From Pseudoalteromonas shioyasakiensis (GTDB lineage Bacteria; Pseudomonadota; Gammaproteobacteria; Enterobacterales; Alteromonadaceae), in the NCBI RefSeq assembly GCF_024518675.1, contig NZ_JANIGL010000011.1, positions 1-33,996 on the forward strand: a stretch of 33,996 nucleotides of DNA. Reading direction: 5' to 3'. Numbering within the stretch: position 1 is the stretch's first letter; each line of letters begins with the position of its first letter. This document shows positions 33,229 through 33,996 of this stretch, in pieces. Made by a program: the position numbers and the translations under genes. The notes beneath the pieces were generated by a model. That model saw nothing but the letters and a program-made list of their open reading frames with translations, was not told where the DNA came from and searched no databases.

Positions 33229-33304
33229 GCTGATATAGCTCAGTTGGTAGAGCGCACCCTTGGTAAGGGTGAGGTCGGCAGTTCAAATCTGCCTATCAGC
33301 ACCA
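33229..33304 (+). tRNA. tRNA-Thr (anticodon GGT)
   Basis: 76 nt including CCA. Acceptor arms GCTGATA/TATCAGC, anticodon stem CACCC/GGGTG around loop TTGGTAA, reading ACC and ACT. It is the last tRNA before tuf; the 136-bp spacer 33305-33440 contains no further gene. Confidence 0.97.
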
Positions 33305-33440
33305 GTCACACGAATCTTCTTGAATACTTCCTTTATCTGTCAGAAAATACTATTTGAAATTTGAAAAATTTAATTTAATCTACCTGCTGGTGGATTATTT
33401 TCATATGTAATCTAGATACACAAAACTGATAGGTTCCGTC

Positions 33441-33996
33441 ATGGCAAAAGAAAAGTTTGAACGCGTAAAACCGCACGTAAACGTTGGTACAATCGGCCAC
33501 GTTGACCACGGTAAAACTACCCTAACTGCAGCAATCACTAACGTACTTGCAAAAGTATACGGTGGTGTAGCTAAAGACTTCGCATCAATCGATAACGCTC
33601 CAGAAGAGCGCGAGCGTGGTATCACAATCTCAACTTCACACGTTGAGTACGATACACCAACTCGTCACTACGCACACGTAGACTGTCCTGGACACGCCGA
33701 TTATGTTAAAAACATGATCACTGGTGCTGCTCAAATGGACGGCGCAATCCTAGTTGTTGCTGCAACTGACGGCCCTATGCCACAAACTCGTGAGCACATC
33801 CTACTTTCTCGTCAGGTTGGCGTTCCTTACATCATCGTATTCATGAACAAATGTGACATGGTTGATGACGAAGAGCTACTTGAGCTAGTAGAAATGGAAG
33901 TTCGTGAACTTCTTTCTGAATATGACTTCCCAGGTGATGACTTACCACTAATTCAAGGTTCAGCTCTTAAAGCTCTTGAAGGCGAAAAGCAGTGGG
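33441..33996 (+). CDS. tuf: Elongation factor Tu, 5' part (cut by window edge)
   Basis: 185 complete codons of EF-Tu, which delivers aminoacyl-tRNA to the ribosome. Visible are the P-loop GHVDHGKTT, switch I with ERERGITIS, DCPGH, and the guanine-specificity motif NKCD. The C-terminal half of the G domain and domains 2-3 lie beyond the window. ATG 33441 has an AGG about eight bases upstream. Codon use is markedly C-rich at third positions (AAC, CAC, ATC, GAC) compared with its neighbours, as expected for a very highly expressed gene. Confidence 0.98.
   Translation, partial: MAKEKFERVKPHVNVGTIGHVDHGKTTLTAAITNVLAKVYGGVAKDFASIDNAPEERERGITISTSHVEYDTPTRHYAHVDCPGHADYVKNMITGAAQMDGAILVVAATDGPMPQTREHILLSRQVGVPYIIVFMNKCDMVDDEELLELVEMEVRELLSEYDFPGDDLPLIQGSALKALEGEKQW

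Overview
The window looks like chromosomal DNA of a marine gammaproteobacterium close to Pseudoalteromonas. This is an inference from three things: the moderately AT-rich sequence, the gene order murB-birA-coaX-tRNA(Thr, Tyr, Gly, Thr)-tuf at the right end (tRNA order as upstream of E. coli tufB), and proteins of Alteromonadales character. No database search was possible, so family names rest on motifs and recall.

Layout. 1-444: a terminator, a REP-like element and a degenerate 27-bp repeat array, no gene. 445-6567: a plus-strand polyamine/PspA-type cluster: lipoprotein, DUF350 (YjfL-like) membrane protein, membrane-fused spermidine-synthase-like enzyme, DUF2170 (YjfI-like), PspA/IM30 (YjfJ-like), DUF2491/DUF4178-like (YjfK-like), a possible tandem ribbon-helix-helix protein and a small membrane protein. 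Two copies of a perfect 13-bp palindrome precede the DUF2170 gene. 6573-9611 (minus): two paralogous Cys-containing lipoproteins, an iron-regulated pair (FagA-like gene plus fumC) with a Fur box, and a 60-aa gene. 9792-15594: DUF938 methyltransferase (plus), then a minus-strand run of MASE1-CHASE hybrid kinase, secreted alpha/beta hydrolase and DUF482 acyltransferase. 15662-18546: an Lrp-type regulator divergent from a PrnB-like (heme dioxygenase superfamily) gene directly abutting a kynureninase-like PLP enzyme. 18541-20912: DUF4124 protein, mannose-1-phosphate guanylyltransferase, small membrane protein.

20913-23800 is the accessory part. It holds a frameshifted RAYT/IS200-like transposase, then a lone gene in two overlapping frames: a Zn-ribbon N-terminal part and a C-terminal part with an RNxxxH (HEPN-type) motif. 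The first frame ends in CTT-TGA and the second lies in the +1 frame, as at the prfB frameshift site. Its promoter sits inside an inverted repeat. An (AACTCGCC)n tract closes the region. I regard this split gene as the best candidate for something undescribed.

23789-28025: a hybrid histidine kinase with an Hpt-like tail next to a CsgD/VpsT-type regulator, then hinT and a YccT/CsgI-like (DUF2057) periplasmic protein. 28097-33996: M1 aminopeptidase (minus), then murB-birA-coaX overlapping by 4 bp each, a four-tRNA operon with a GC-rich discriminator, and the first part of tuf, cut by the window edge.
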